Source of the DNA: Nitrospira sp. SG-bin1 | Lineage (GTDB): Bacteria; Nitrospirota; Nitrospiria; Nitrospirales; Nitrospiraceae | Length of the DNA stretch: 64,000 bases | Direction: 5' to 3' | Assembly (NCBI GenBank): GCA_002083365.1 | Contig: LVWS01000039.1 | Location: 1 to 64,000 of the forward strand | Part shown: positions 25,674-35,310 of the stretch, one piece after another | Layout: each line of letters begins with the position of its first letter | Position numbering within the stretch: the stretch's first letter is position 1 | Program-made: the position numbers and the translations under genes | The notes under the pieces: model-generated | Database searches by the model: none | Told to the model about the DNA's origin: nothing | Seen by the model: only the letters and a program-made list of their open reading frames with translations

Positions 25674-26861
25674 ATGAGCCGACTCATCCAACATCCATTC
25701 ATAGCCCTTGGAATTGTCCTTGTCCTTGTCATCACGGCCCTTGTCGTCTTTCGCCTGAACACAGGTGCCAAAACCGACGTGAAGAAACCACGGCTCATTA
25801 CAGTGGGCGTTGTGACGCCGTTACGGAAGAATCTCGATATTCGTCTGAGCTACACCGCGGACATCTCTCCCAATCAAATCGTCAATATCTTTTCTCGGGT
25901 CGATGGATACATCACCAAACTGCATGTTGATAAGGGTGATTTTGTCCGGGCTAATCAGTTACTGGTTGAAATCGATCATACCGACTATCACCATGCCCTC
26001 AGTCAGGCCAGAGCCAACCTGCTAGCCGCAAAGGCAAAAGTGTCACAACAGAACGCGGCGGTTCGCAGCGCCAAACTGACATTCGATCGCATGCAGGTCC
26101 TCATCCAAGATCAATTTGTCTCACAGCAAGACCTGGATAATGCGTTGGTCAACCTCGACGCGGCCAAAGCGGCACAAGAGTCCCTCCAAGCCCAGGTCAA
26201 CCAAATGGAGGTGGCCCTGGCGCAAGCGGAGACTAATTTGGCCTATTCCTACATCCGAGCCCCATTTCCCGGCTATATCGCAGAGCGAAATCTCGATACC
26301 GGAGCCTATGTCAGTAGCGCCACTGCAAGCACTTCGACCATGTCGCGAGGCATCATGAGCCTGCACGACATCAATACGATCCGCGTGTTGATCGAAGTCG
26401 TCGAGCGAGACATTCCACTTATAAAGATAGGGCAAAAGGCGGAGCTCCGTGCCGAAGCATATCCCGATGACGTGTTCACAGGAACGGTCACGCGTATCGT
26501 CCAAGCCCTGAATCGTGCGACACGGACAATGACCGTGGAAATCGACCTGCCCAATAAGGATCGTCGGTTAAAAGGCGGGATGTTCGCCCGAGTCGAGGTG
26601 ATGGTGGGGACGCATCACCAAGCGTTACAGATTCCCATGGACGCCGTCAGCCGGCTGGAAGATACGCAATACATCTATATCGCTCGTGAGGGGAAAGCGT
26701 ATCGGGTGGACGTCGAGCTCGGGGCCCGTAACGGCAACCTGGTCGAAATCACCAAAGGTTTGACGGGTCAAGAGGAGATCATCGTTGCCGGTAAAGACTT
26801 GGTCCACGACGGCACCTCCGTACAGATCCAACAACTGATACAAGCAACGAGCGGCGGGTAA
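25674..26861 (+). CDS. RND efflux periplasmic adaptor (membrane fusion protein)
   Basis: This 395-residue HlyD/AcrA-type adaptor has an N-terminal membrane anchor (residues ~8-28), a split lipoyl domain (V-D-G-Y-I-T-K-L-H-V near 85, then Y-I-R-A-P-F-P-G-Y-I near 195), a coiled-coil hairpin between, and a beta-barrel and membrane-proximal domain. It links the inner-membrane pump to an outer-membrane channel. No channel gene follows, so the system must borrow a TolC-like protein encoded elsewhere. It is in one operon with the TetR gene and the pump. Confidence 0.9.
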   Translation: MSRLIQHPFIALGIVLVLVITALVVFRLNTGAKTDVKKPRLITVGVVTPLRKNLDIRLSYTADISPNQIVNIFSRVDGYITKLHVDKGDFVRANQLLVEIDHTDYHHALSQARANLLAAKAKVSQQNAAVRSAKLTFDRMQVLIQDQFVSQQDLDNALVNLDAAKAAQESLQAQVNQMEVALAQAETNLAYSYIRAPFPGYIAERNLDTGAYVSSATASTSTMSRGIMSLHDINTIRVLIEVVERDIPLIKIGQKAELRAEAYPDDVFTGTVTRIVQALNRATRTMTVEIDLPNKDRRLKGGMFARVEVMVGTHHQALQIPMDAVSRLEDTQYIYIAREGKAYRVDVELGARNGNLVEITKGLTGQEEIIVAGKDLVHDGTSVQIQQLIQATSGG

Positions 26862-26929
26862 GAGGTGAGAGTGGAAGAGTTCGCCAACCTTCATCCCACC
26901 CCTCGTAGCCGGATCCGCATCAACCTAGC

Positions 26930-29900
26930 ATGTGGCTGACTCTACTTGCATTGCGCAATCGCATCGGCATCCTGATGCTGTCCCTGGCGATGGTGGTATT
27001 GGGGCTCACGTCTCTCCAACGTTTACCGGTTGATCTTTTCCCTCAAATCCAGGTACCTGTCGCCTTCGTTGGAGTCGTCTACAAAGGAGCACCTCCGCTC
27101 GACATCGAACAGAGCGTCGTCTACCCGATCGAAAAAGCCGTCAGTTCCGCTTCCAATGTCGAACATGTCGAGTCGTTCAGCAAGCAGGGCCTCGGAGCCG
27201 TGCAGATCTGGTTCAACTGGGGGGCGGACATTAACGTGGGTCAAATGGAGGTGATGCAGCGCATCACCCAGATTCTCAATAGCCTCCCACCCGGCATTCT
27301 CCAGCCCTTTATCGTCAAGTTCGACGTCTCCAACATACCCATTTCGCTCGTTTCGGTATCGAGTGATGAGCTGGACGAGCGGGCGCTTTATGACCTCGCC
27401 TACAACACGATCGCCCCCCAGATCGAGCAGATCGCCAATGTGGCGGCCGCAACGGTCGAGGGAGGCAAGATCCGCCAGATCACTATCAACCTTGATCCGG
27501 CGTTGCTCAGTGCCCGTGGACTTTCCATTTTGGACATTGTGAAGTCCGTCAAAGCCTCGAATTTGATTCTGCCTTCCGGCGATATCAAAGCCGGCAACCT
27601 TGATTACAATGTATTTACGAATAATCAGTTTCGAACGGTGGACCCGATCCAGGATGTCATCGTGAAGGTGAATCAACAGGGCAACCCGGTCCGCGTGCGC
27701 GACGTCGGAACCGTGACAGACTCATCCGACATCCAAACGAACATCGTCCATGCCGATGGTGCCCGATCCGTATTTCTCCGTGTCAACAAACAACCGATCG
27801 CCAATACGGTCGAAGTCGTGGATGCCCTGCGTGCCGCACTCCCCAAGATGTTTGGCATCCCCGAAGGGGTGAAACTCGGCATTTCGTTCGACCAATCGCT
27901 CTACATCCGTCAATCCATCAACAACTTGATCGAACAAGCCCTCCACGGTTCCCTGTTGGCGGCAGCCGTGATTCTGATCTTCTTGCGCAACCTCACGAGT
28001 ACGGCGATCATTTCCGTGGCCATACCGCTCTCCATGCTCGTGACGTTTATCGTCCTCTATTTTACCGGTCAAACTCTTAACATCTTTACGCTCGGCGGAC
28101 TCGCCCTTGGGATTGGCCGGCTGGTCGATGACTCCATCGTGGAGCTGGAGAACATCCAGCGTCACCTCAATACCAATCCCGACCGATGGCGGAGCATCCT
28201 TGAAGCCGCGCGGGAAGTCGCGATGCCGATCTTGGCATCGACCGTCACCACGGTGGTGGTTTTCCTTCCGATGTTCTTCCTTGTCGGAATCGCGCGACTA
28301 TTGCTGATTCCGTTGACCGTGACGATCGCTATCGCGCTCTTCACCTCTTTCCTAATCTCCCGCACCGTGACACCGGCGCTTTGTTACAAGTTCCTCAAGT
28401 CCGAGCAAGAAGTTCGACGAACAATTCCTGGCTGGTTGACTCCACTGATGGATTCGAGTCGCCGTCGATACGAGTCCCTCGATAGCGGTTACCACGAGTC
28501 GTTGCAGTGGGTGCTGGGACATCGTCGGCTCTTTATCGCCATGGTGCTGTTGATCTTCGTCGGATCGCTCACGTTGGTTCCGATGATCGGGACGGAGTTT
28601 CTGCCGGTTTCCGATGAGAGTCAGTTCCGCATCGTCCTGCGGGCGCCGGTCGGACAACGGGTTGAAAAGACGGAACAACAGGTTTCAGAAGTTGAACGGG
28701 TGCTCCGCGCCAATATTCCCGCGACCGAATTGGAAACGATTGTGTCGAGTACGGGTATCCTATCGCAAGGCCGCGCGTCGCTCTTCAATCCCAATACCGG
28801 GCCGCACACATCTTCCATTCAAGTGTACTTGGTCTCACCTGACAAGCGGATCAGAACTCAAGTCGAGATCATGAACGAGGTGCGCCCCAAGATCGTCAAA
28901 CTGTTCCCCGGCGTCTCGATGTATTTCGATCCCGGCGGTCTCGTCAAACGCGTCACCAGCTTCGGCTCCCAAAAAGCCGTGGACGTGGAAATTTATGGCT
29001 ACGACTTCGAGAAAGCGCGAGGCGTCATCGCTCGTGTCAAGGAGATCATGGAACGGACTCCCGGCTTGGCGGATATTGAACCGAGTCGGGAAGAAAACTA
29101 TCCGGAGGTCAATGTCACCGTCGATCGGGAGAAGGCGGCTCTGCTCGGCATCAGCGAGACCGACGTGGCCAACGCCGTGCTGTTTTCTTTGAACGGAAAC
29201 GGCCAGACCGACCCGATCATTTATACGGATCCGCAGAGCGGCAATGAGTACTTCATCAGCGCTTGGCTGGCCGAGGAGCACCGAAAGGATCTGTCCGATC
29301 TGGAGAACATCCTTCTCACCACCAAATCCGGTGACCCCGTCTTATTGAAGAACATCGCGTCTCTCAAGTTGAACGCCGGGCCCGTGAAGGTGGATCGGAA
29401 GTATTTCCAGCGTGTCGTCCATATCACGGCCAATCCGACCACCCGTTCCCTCGGTGAGATCGCCGAAGATCTTGAGTCCTCATTCGCCACTCTCCAGTTG
29501 CCGGCTGGCTTCAGCATCAAGCTGGCTGGGCAAATCCAGCAACAGCGAGAAACCTTCCAAGGGTTGCAGTTCGCGACCATCCTGGCACTTCTGCTGGTCT
29601 ACATGGTCATGGCCGCCCAATTCAAATCCCTCATCGATCCCTTCATCATCATGTTTTCGGTGCCCATGGGATTTCCCGGTGTGATCTTAATACTGTTCCT
29701 CACGAACACGACGTTCTCCACCGCGTCGTTGATGGGCATCATCATGATGTTCGGAATTGTCGTTTCAAACGGCGTCTTACTGGTCGATTACACCAACGTG
29801 CTGCGCCGCAGAGGTGAGCCGCTTTATCAGGCCGTCGTGACCGCCGCGCGAACCAGGCTGCGCCCGATTCTCATGACATCGCTCGCGACGGTCTTCGGAC

Positions 29901-30124
29901 TTCTTCCGATGGCGATCGGAGTCGGAACCGGCGCCGAAACGAATGCGCCGCTCGCACGGGCGGTGGTGGGAGGGTTAAGCATGTCCACCCTCCTCACGCT
30001 ATTTCTCGTCCCGACAATGTATCTGATCCTGGAAGAACGTTTTCCGAGAAGACTTGAAGAGGCGATGAACGACCGCGAACCGACTCCCGCCGGAGCGCCT
30101 CCGTTCCGGAGCGACTCGCCTTAA
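26930..30124 (+). CDS. RND efflux pump inner-membrane protein
   Basis: This 1064-residue protein has the full AcrB/MdtB-like plan: a first helix at ~13-30, a large periplasmic domain, a helix bundle at ~335-530 including G-G-L-A-L-G-I-G-R-L-V-D-D-S-I-V-E (the RND proton-relay aspartates), then a second periplasmic domain and a second bundle. The family exports drugs or other hydrophobic compounds using the proton gradient; the substrate is unknown. Its last four bases overlap the stop of the convergent SCP2 gene. Confidence 0.92.
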   Translation: MWLTLLALRNRIGILMLSLAMVVLGLTSLQRLPVDLFPQIQVPVAFVGVVYKGAPPLDIEQSVVYPIEKAVSSASNVEHVESFSKQGLGAVQIWFNWGADINVGQMEVMQRITQILNSLPPGILQPFIVKFDVSNIPISLVSVSSDELDERALYDLAYNTIAPQIEQIANVAAATVEGGKIRQITINLDPALLSARGLSILDIVKSVKASNLILPSGDIKAGNLDYNVFTNNQFRTVDPIQDVIVKVNQQGNPVRVRDVGTVTDSSDIQTNIVHADGARSVFLRVNKQPIANTVEVVDALRAALPKMFGIPEGVKLGISFDQSLYIRQSINNLIEQALHGSLLAAAVILIFLRNLTSTAIISVAIPLSMLVTFIVLYFTGQTLNIFTLGGLALGIGRLVDDSIVELENIQRHLNTNPDRWRSILEAAREVAMPILASTVTTVVVFLPMFFLVGIARLLLIPLTVTIAIALFTSFLISRTVTPALCYKFLKSEQEVRRTIPGWLTPLMDSSRRRYESLDSGYHESLQWVLGHRRLFIAMVLLIFVGSLTLVPMIGTEFLPVSDESQFRIVLRAPVGQRVEKTEQQVSEVERVLRANIPATELETIVSSTGILSQGRASLFNPNTGPHTSSIQVYLVSPDKRIRTQVEIMNEVRPKIVKLFPGVSMYFDPGGLVKRVTSFGSQKAVDVEIYGYDFEKARGVIARVKEIMERTPGLADIEPSREENYPEVNVTVDREKAALLGISETDVANAVLFSLNGNGQTDPIIYTDPQSGNEYFISAWLAEEHRKDLSDLENILLTTKSGDPVLLKNIASLKLNAGPVKVDRKYFQRVVHITANPTTRSLGEIAEDLESSFATLQLPAGFSIKLAGQIQQQRETFQGLQFATILALLLVYMVMAAQFKSLIDPFIIMFSVPMGFPGVILILFLTNTTFSTASLMGIIMMFGIVVSNGVLLVDYTNVLRRRGEPLYQAVVTAARTRLRPILMTSLATVFGLLPMAIGVGTGAETNAPLARAVVGGLSMSTLLTLFLVPTMYLILEERFPRRLEEAMNDREPTPAGAPPFRSDSP

Positions 30125-30459
30125 CGTTCGACAACGTTTGGGAACAAGGACTTCAGCTGCATGGCCAATCCGATGTCCCCGGTGACTTGCAAACGGCCAG
30201 ACATTGCCATCGTCATTCCGCTGAGCTTTCCACTCAAAACCCCGATGCAGTCTTCACCGGTCATGGAGAGGGTCACATGGGGATCGGCATGGGTTCCATC
30301 CTTTACAACGCAGGCCCCATTTTGGACCAGCAAATGGTACTGGCCGCCTTGACTTCCTCGGAGATCGAACTGGTAGACGGCCTCAAGATCTTCCGCCGCC
30401 TCCTTATCGAGTTTGGCTGGAAGTGACTCGAATACCTCTTTGATGGTCTTAGGTTTCAT
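30121..30459 (-). CDS. SCP2 sterol-binding-domain protein
   Basis: This 112-residue protein consists of a lone SCP2-like domain, with the typical A-D-P-H-V-T-L-S-M-T near residue 60 and a C-terminal G-D-I-G-L-A-M-Q-L. Such proteins bind a hydrophobic ligand in a tunnel and may carry lipids or fatty acyl groups. The gene converges with the RND pump gene and shares its last four bases. A strong hairpin lies upstream between it and the AdoMet-decarboxylase-like gene. Confidence 0.85.
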   Translation of the reverse strand: MKPKTIKEVFESLPAKLDKEAAEDLEAVYQFDLRGSQGGQYHLLVQNGACVVKDGTHADPHVTLSMTGEDCIGVLSGKLSGMTMAMSGRLQVTGDIGLAMQLKSLFPNVVER

Positions 30460-30493
30460 CGTGAGACAACACCAATGATAGAGATGGTTATGC

Positions 30494-30529
30494 GTTCGGG
30501 GGCGCTATAATAAATAGCGCCCCCCGAAC
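30494..30529 (-). terminator. Hairpin downstream of the AdoMet-decarboxylase-like gene
   Basis: GTTC-G5-CGCTA (30494-30507) and TAGCG-C6-GAAC (30515-30529) form a 14-bp stem with one bulged C and a 7-base AT loop. It has no long T-tract. It sits just after the minus-strand gene ending at 30550 and so probably ends its transcript. Confidence 0.6.
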
Positions 30530-30549
30530 AAGGTCACTGTGGCGAAATT

Positions 30550-30990
30550 TTAGTACCGGAGCGTAGCAGTCGCGACACTACGGCGGGCGCCGAAAAACTC
30601 CTTCGAAAACGATTCGACGACCGCGGGATCATACCCCTTGCAGCTGAAAATGTCGAGGTAGGCGTGATTGGTTTCATTGGCAAAATGACCGCTGATCAAG
30701 GAGGTCGAGATCAATTGCACCATGGAATAGCCGGCGACGCGGCCTTCGCCAAAATCGACGACTTGGCATTCACCGTAGCGCTTCATGCCGATGAGCTCGC
30801 AGAGCTCCACCACATAGCGCTTGATATGATTCGCATCACGTATAAGCTCGGGATTGCAATCGTGGAGGTCAACGGCGGTGCAGAGCCCCCATGCCTTGCC
30901 GCTTCCCACCATGTCTTGGACAGATCTGGCAGCGGCCGCAGGGGCGTTGGATGGTAAGATTGTAGACTCGGAACTAGCCGAGGTACTCAT
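30550..30990 (-). CDS. Divergent S-adenosylmethionine-decarboxylase-like pyruvoyl enzyme
   Basis: This 146-residue protein has the bacterial AdoMetDC fold pattern. Aligned by spacing to the Thermotoga enzyme, S97 matches the serine that becomes the pyruvoyl group, H102 the processing His, and C117 the catalytic Cys (S-x4-H ... Cys 20 residues after Ser). The usual E-S-H-x-x-I-H-T-W-P-E block reads T-S-L-I-S-G-H-F-A-N-E, so the residues around the cleavage site differ. Standard enzymes supply the aminopropyl donor for spermidine. A different decarboxylase activity is possible, since some homologues act on ornithine or arginine. No spermidine synthase gene is nearby. Confidence 0.65.
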   Translation of the reverse strand: MSTSASSESTILPSNAPAAAARSVQDMVGSGKAWGLCTAVDLHDCNPELIRDANHIKRYVVELCELIGMKRYGECQVVDFGEGRVAGYSMVQLISTSLISGHFANETNHAYLDIFSCKGYDPAVVESFSKEFFGARRSVATATLRY

Positions 30991-31159
30991 AGAGGGTGGT
31001 TCCCTTTCTGTATAAGAGGGTTGTGCGCACAGGGACTATCATGCGTGAACTATACCATGATTCTTTCAATGCGCACGTGAAGCAAAGAAAAAAATTCGGC
31101 TCTAGCGAAAGTGCCGTCAATCGGTTGACAAGGTTTCATCTCTCAGGGACAATGTTCCT

Positions 31160-31336
31160 ATGTCGGCCTCTACGGACATCGTTCGAGACACGCCTCGCAT
31201 CGAGATCCCCGATCGCCTCTGTACGTGGTGCAAGGTGCCCATGAGAAAGCGGTTGGTCGGGGGCAACCAATTCATCCACTACACCTGCCCCAAGTGCATT
31301 TTCCAACATACGCGACGACTAGGCCTCAAGGTTTAA
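31160..31336 (+). CDS. 58-residue zinc-ribbon protein
   Basis: This short frame runs from ATG at 31160 to TAA at 31336. It encodes a basic protein with two knuckles, C21-x2-C24 and C43-x2-C46, which should hold one zinc. The motif spacing and coding-like composition make chance unlikely, although the ribosome binding site (CAGGGAC) is only moderate. Function is unknown; small ribbons like this often bind nucleic acid or serve as subunits. It is divergent from the AdoMet-decarboxylase-like gene. Confidence 0.6.
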   Translation: MSASTDIVRDTPRIEIPDRLCTWCKVPMRKRLVGGNQFIHYTCPKCIFQHTRRLGLKV

Positions 31337-31765
31337 GTGCTAAATGCATTGTCTTTCTTTAGGGTAACCAGGCCCAGGGGCTTCTTTCAGGTCGCCTAGA
31401 GCTTGCCGTCCCTTTCACACCTATCCCCACATTACCTGTTCTCACAGCCTTGCCTCCTGGCGGGATCCGACACCCAAGCGACAGTCCTATTCCCTTAGGG
31501 CCTGGTCAGTCGCCAGGTGCGGCCCCTGACCCTGCGAGGGAGTAGAGTGAGCCAGCTATTGTCCGGCAAAACCCGCTATCGATAACGATTGGTCATTCGG
31601 TGGTCACTTTTCAACAGAGGGATGGCGATTCCCGCCTTGTAGCGATTGAAATGAAGAAACTTGAAGCTGGCTACCTGACTGTGTGATGGTTGGTCGGCTG
31701 CGGCCTCGATCTTTGGAGGAGAGGCGGCGTCTGAGTGGGGCTCGCCCTGACTGGATCGGCAACGT
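31337..31765. other. Intergenic region with a nested hairpin
   Basis: No gene is supported. A two-part hairpin is visible: outer arms GGTCAG (31504-31509) and CTGACC (31526-31531), with inner GCC/GGC around a 6-base loop. It could end transcription from either side or belong to a small RNA; nothing further can be said. Confidence 0.35.
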
Positions 31766-32089
31766 CTACCCTCGTGAGAAACTACTTTGAATATGGTCAT
31801 CAAGGATATGCGCCAATCGCGCTCGATCCTCGGGACTGATAACAATAATTTTTGCACCCAATTTAGGAGTCCGCACGTGAATGACTTCCAACTCGCACGT
31901 TAAGGATCTCCCATGCTCAAGCTCTATTCTGAGCTGAAGCACATCGCCCTTCTTCACGAACAGGCGACTTTCGAGACTGACACCGGACTCGCTGACATCG
32001 CGCACCTTACAGGGAGCTGAAAGAACGCCGCGCTGCAACCGGCCGACACGGCCGACATCGACACGGGAGTGTTTCCGTTTGAAACCCAT
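31766..32089 (-). CDS. PilZ-domain protein
   Basis: This ~107-residue protein starts at ATG 32089 behind AGGAGGAT. A longer frame from 32143 lacks support. It has K-R-K-H-S-R near the N-terminus and R-D-V-S-E-S-G-V-S-L, the D-x-S-x-x-G part of the PilZ site. It is the fifth PilZ protein in the window and is last in a minus-strand group with the DUF1499, FKBP and DUF2914 genes. Confidence 0.75.
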   Translation of the reverse strand: MGFKRKHSRVDVGRVGRLQRGVLSAPCKVRDVSESGVSLESRLFVKKGDVLQLRIELEHGRSLTCELEVIHVRTPKLGAKIIVISPEDRARLAHILDDHIQSSFSRG

Positions 32090-32155
32090 GGCCCATCCTC
32101 CTGGTCTGGCATCATACCAGGAGGCGAGAACCCGTCGAAGCAATAACGGAAATGC

Positions 32156-32518
32156 TCAGAGCTTTCCAACTACTAACGCCCGCACCTGTTCCATACGCGT
32201 GCGGTTGACGCCAAGATCGCTGTAACCCGTGCGGGAAGCAGAACGAAAGTGAACCGTCTTGGTCGTTTCATCGAAGAGCAACTCCACATCGTCGATGAAT
32301 CGAAGCAGCAGAGAGGTGAACTCATAGTGCAGGTAAGACTCGTCCTCGTCGACGAGTTTGGTTCGAGGCAATGTTGCAAGTACCGCTTTCAACGCTTCTT
32401 TCGCTTCCGCGCGGGACTTTGTGTATTGGAACGGCGCGATGGCGTGGCCTTCATCGGTCGCCTGAGTCGACACGCAATTAGGGCTGCCCGGGCAAGGGGA
32501 AAGCGTCCGCGGACTCAT
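32156..32518 (-). CDS. DUF1499 family protein
   Basis: This 120-residue protein has the family start C-P-x-S-P-N-C-V-S-T-Q and the later H-F-R-S-A-S-R-x-G-Y-S-D-L-G-x-N-R-x-R block, both diagnostic of DUF1499 (PF07386). Function is unknown. Its start overlaps the stop of the FKBP gene by four bases (ATGA), so the two are co-translated. Confidence 0.88.
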   Translation of the reverse strand: MSPRTLSPCPGSPNCVSTQATDEGHAIAPFQYTKSRAEAKEALKAVLATLPRTKLVDEDESYLHYEFTSLLLRFIDDVELLFDETTKTVHFRSASRTGYSDLGVNRTRMEQVRALVVGKL

Positions 32519-32922
32519 TGATGCCGCACTGTACTCGCTTTGATCAACGCCCGCAACCAGATCTCGACAACGAGCACCGCACGAGGAGGAATGAGATCCG
32601 GGATGCCTTTATCTCGATAGGCCAAATGCGGACTGATGCGGACCTTCCGATAACCACCGACCTTCATGTCTAGCAGTGCGTGGTCCACACCGGCAATTAC
32701 TTCTCGATGACCGAGTGTGACCGTGCGATCGATCAGAGTGACCCCATACTGCATTCGGATCGTCTCTTTCGGAGCATGCTCCGCCTGTTTTTCATTGAGC
32801 GGCACTTCCTTTCCCTTGTTCAGATATAACCGCATGGTATAGACGACACGATCATCTTTCTGCGCGGCGGGCCCTACCCCTTCTCGTTCGTCCAACAACT
32901 TGAGGCCACTCAACCGTTTCAT
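32515..32922 (-). CDS. FKBP-type peptidyl-prolyl isomerase
   Basis: This 135-residue FKBP domain has V-I-A-G-V-D-H-A-L-L-D-M-K-V-G-G-Y-R-K-V-R-I-S-P-H-L-A-Y-type blocks and ends with L-V-V-E-I-W-L. It lacks a signal peptide, so it is probably cytoplasmic. FKBPs speed cis-trans proline isomerisation during folding. The usual Y-G near the active site reads Y-R here, so activity may be weak. It sits eight bases after the DUF2914 gene and overlaps the DUF1499 gene. Confidence 0.8.
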   Translation of the reverse strand: MKRLSGLKLLDEREGVGPAAQKDDRVVYTMRLYLNKGKEVPLNEKQAEHAPKETIRMQYGVTLIDRTVTLGHREVIAGVDHALLDMKVGGYRKVRISPHLAYRDKGIPDLIPPRAVLVVEIWLRALIKASTVRHQ

Positions 32923-32930
32923 TATCAGAG

Positions 32931-34040
32931 TTAGTACGACACGGTCGCCAGGGTCGGTTGCGCTTCACTTCGAGCCTCAACCGTCACCGTGACCCGTCCG
33001 ACCACACGCCCGTCGGCGGCTTCAATATCGACACGCCAGTCACCCGGGTCTAAACCCTGTTTGAAACTGTACGCCCGATAGCCCCCCTCGCGTCCTCCTG
33101 AAATCTTGATCGGGATCTTATCGGCATGGGTGAACGGCCTGTTGTCGTGTGGACGAAAGTACCAATGGTGATAGATCGTGGTGTTGAGATCGACCGGTGC
33201 AAAGACCGCGGTGAAGCAATAGATCGGCGTGTTTGCGGGATAGGTCGTATCAGAACGTTTCCAGACTTGATACCATCGCCGCTCAAAGGCGAGCTCAAAC
33301 CGGTCACCGCTTCGCTTGATCTCGTGATACATCCCTCCGAACTTCAGTGACAGCGGAACCGGGGGAATGAGATTCAGGAAGTAGAATCCGACGAGCGTAC
33401 CGATCAGTGCCGCAGCGGGAACGGTCATCCCAATCGCTTCCCGTCGAGATCGTTCCGGATTGTTGCGATAGATCAACTGCGCGACCCGCAAGACCACCCC
33501 TACGCTGAGCATCGCTCCGATCACAAAGATCGCCGCGTTCATATAACCCGTCATCACAGGGAGGAAAAACGTGAAAAACGCGAAACACACAAGGGCGTAG
33601 AGGCTGATCAGCAGCCGAAGATTTGAGAGACGGTCGCGCAAAAACTCGTTGGCCACCAAGAGCATGATGAGCAGTGCGAAAAAGACCGCCGTACCGGTGA
33701 ACGTGGCGCTTTTCGAATAGAAAATCGTATAGGCGCTGAAGAGGCCGCCCAGCAGAAACTGACTCGCCATGGGGTAGTAGGGACGGCTCGCGACGACCCA
33801 TCGAGTGAACGGCGAAAGCGATGCCAGCTGTTCGCGATCGGGCGGAGGTTCGATGCCCCATCGTCCGGTCAAGACGATCAGGGTCCCGAGCAAAACCAGA
33901 TAAAGGAGCAGAATCAAGTTATCCAACAACCGGTCGATCCGCGTGAGCGTCAACGTATCGTAGGTTACGCCGGAGAGGAAGAACACGGCCGGCATGAACG
34001 GTTTGGCCAGAATGGACTGAACCTTTGCCAGGGGACTCAT
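32931..34040 (-). CDS. DUF2914 membrane protein
   Basis: This ~369-residue protein has about eight hydrophobic helices followed by a ~100-residue extracytoplasmic domain of the DUF2914 type (Y-H-H-W-Y-F-R, then G-G-R-E-G-G-Y-R-A-Y-S and W-R-V-D-I-E near the end). Function is unknown; the domain looks like a small beta-sandwich. I prefer the ATG at 34040. A frame from 34136 adds 32 polar residues before the first helix. It leads a run with the FKBP and DUF1499 genes. Confidence 0.75.
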   Translation of the reverse strand: MSPLAKVQSILAKPFMPAVFFLSGVTYDTLTLTRIDRLLDNLILLLYLVLLGTLIVLTGRWGIEPPPDREQLASLSPFTRWVVASRPYYPMASQFLLGGLFSAYTIFYSKSATFTGTAVFFALLIMLLVANEFLRDRLSNLRLLISLYALVCFAFFTFFLPVMTGYMNAAIFVIGAMLSVGVVLRVAQLIYRNNPERSRREAIGMTVPAAALIGTLVGFYFLNLIPPVPLSLKFGGMYHEIKRSGDRFELAFERRWYQVWKRSDTTYPANTPIYCFTAVFAPVDLNTTIYHHWYFRPHDNRPFTHADKIPIKISGGREGGYRAYSFKQGLDPGDWRVDIEAADGRVVGRVTVTVEARSEAQPTLATVSY

Positions 34041-34163
34041 GCCTTTACTGTGCAAAACCAGAAAGGTTTCATCAATGAAATAGTCATTTGAGGAAAGGTT
34101 GCGAGGCGGGCATTGGCTCGATGCTGAGATCGACACGGCATGCGCATGTCGGCCGCATCTTCC

Positions 34164-35267
34164 TCACACAAATGCGGGTAACGGCGCATACACGACAGGA
34201 TGACCGATCAGCCGTCCCAACCAAGGGGCCATCGCCTCTTCGTGAAGGGGAGCTTGATTGAGGCGGGCTTCGATCTTGAACTGTCCGTTGACTCCGACGA
34301 TCCCGATGATCGCCGAGGCGTCTTCGGCGTCGGGCAAGACCGCGTGTGTCTGAAATTCACACAGCGTGGCGTACAGGAGCCCGTGCGGTCCGATCGCGTT
34401 CTGCACCTCGGGCAGATCGTCCAGTGGGCAGTGAACGGAGCAGCGATAGGCCGGCCGCGCTCCCGGTTCGATTTCCTGAAATTCCGCCAAAGCGGCTTCC
34501 GAAAACCCCGTGAGATAAGCCCGCACTCCAGCCGGTTCCGGGTTGAACGTTTCCGCAAGCTTGCTGGCCGGGACAAGAAATTCAAACGCATCGGGCGTGT
34601 TGTACTCGAACTGACAAGGACCAAACGCATCAGGCCATGAGCAGAAGAACGGAACGATCGGATCGGCAGGTCGAAGGACTACCATGTTCTTCTCCACCTG
34701 CGTCTCGATCGGGAGCTCCAAAACCGTGATCGCCTCAAGGAAGGCGGCACGCCGCTCATCCAACCAACGTGCCCGTTCGGCATCACCACGTGTTTCGCCG
34801 GGAGTAATGATCACCTGAGTTTGAAGCCGAACCCGGATGAATGAATGGGCGTGCCGGAACCCGATCCAGAACATGGCCCGTTGATCATGTAGCCGCAGGA
34901 CTTCCCGAATGCGCCACGGGTGGCTGATGGAGCAATACGTACCGATATCCTGATGGCGCTGATAGACCGTATGATACGCTCCGGATAACAGAAAGAAGTC
35001 GCCGCGCCATCGTTCACGTACGTGGACGAGCGTGACATCTTCCGTGGCCCAGGCATCAAGTTGGTCGAAGTCGTCGAGCGATTCAACCGTCCATTCTTCC
35101 ACGTAGCAGATGACATCGTTTGAAGGCGAGACCGGCTGTAACCCGAGAGTCGCGAGCCGGTCCCCCACGGCAAGCGCCTGACCGAAATTCAATGGCGTCG
35201 TCGTTTCCCACCGCCGCTCACGCACTATGAGGGATCCCTGAAGACAATTGGAGATTGTGGCCGCCAA
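34164..35267 (-). CDS. Unknown soluble protein, ~367 residues
   Basis: Not recognised. The product is acidic, without signal peptide or membrane helix. Aromatic-rich stretches in the first half (for example F-W-I-G-F-R-H-A-H-S-F) and the conserved-looking end G-V-N-G-Q-F-K-I-E-A-R suggest a folded two-domain protein. The start is uncertain: the longest frame uses TTG at 35267, and a GTG near 35228 is an alternative. It lies 43 bases after a lipoprotein gene on the same strand. Confidence 0.55.
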   Translation of the reverse strand: MAATISNCLQGSLIVRERRWETTTPLNFGQALAVGDRLATLGLQPVSPSNDVICYVEEWTVESLDDFDQLDAWATEDVTLVHVRERWRGDFFLLSGAYHTVYQRHQDIGTYCSISHPWRIREVLRLHDQRAMFWIGFRHAHSFIRVRLQTQVIITPGETRGDAERARWLDERRAAFLEAITVLELPIETQVEKNMVVLRPADPIVPFFCSWPDAFGPCQFEYNTPDAFEFLVPASKLAETFNPEPAGVRAYLTGFSEAALAEFQEIEPGARPAYRCSVHCPLDDLPEVQNAIGPHGLLYATLCEFQTHAVLPDAEDASAIIGIVGVNGQFKIEARLNQAPLHEEAMAPWLGRLIGHPVVYAPLPAFV

Positions 35268-35310
35268 CTCTCAAAAACTCAATGCCCGTCCCAGATTTAG
35301 GCGCGCCGGT

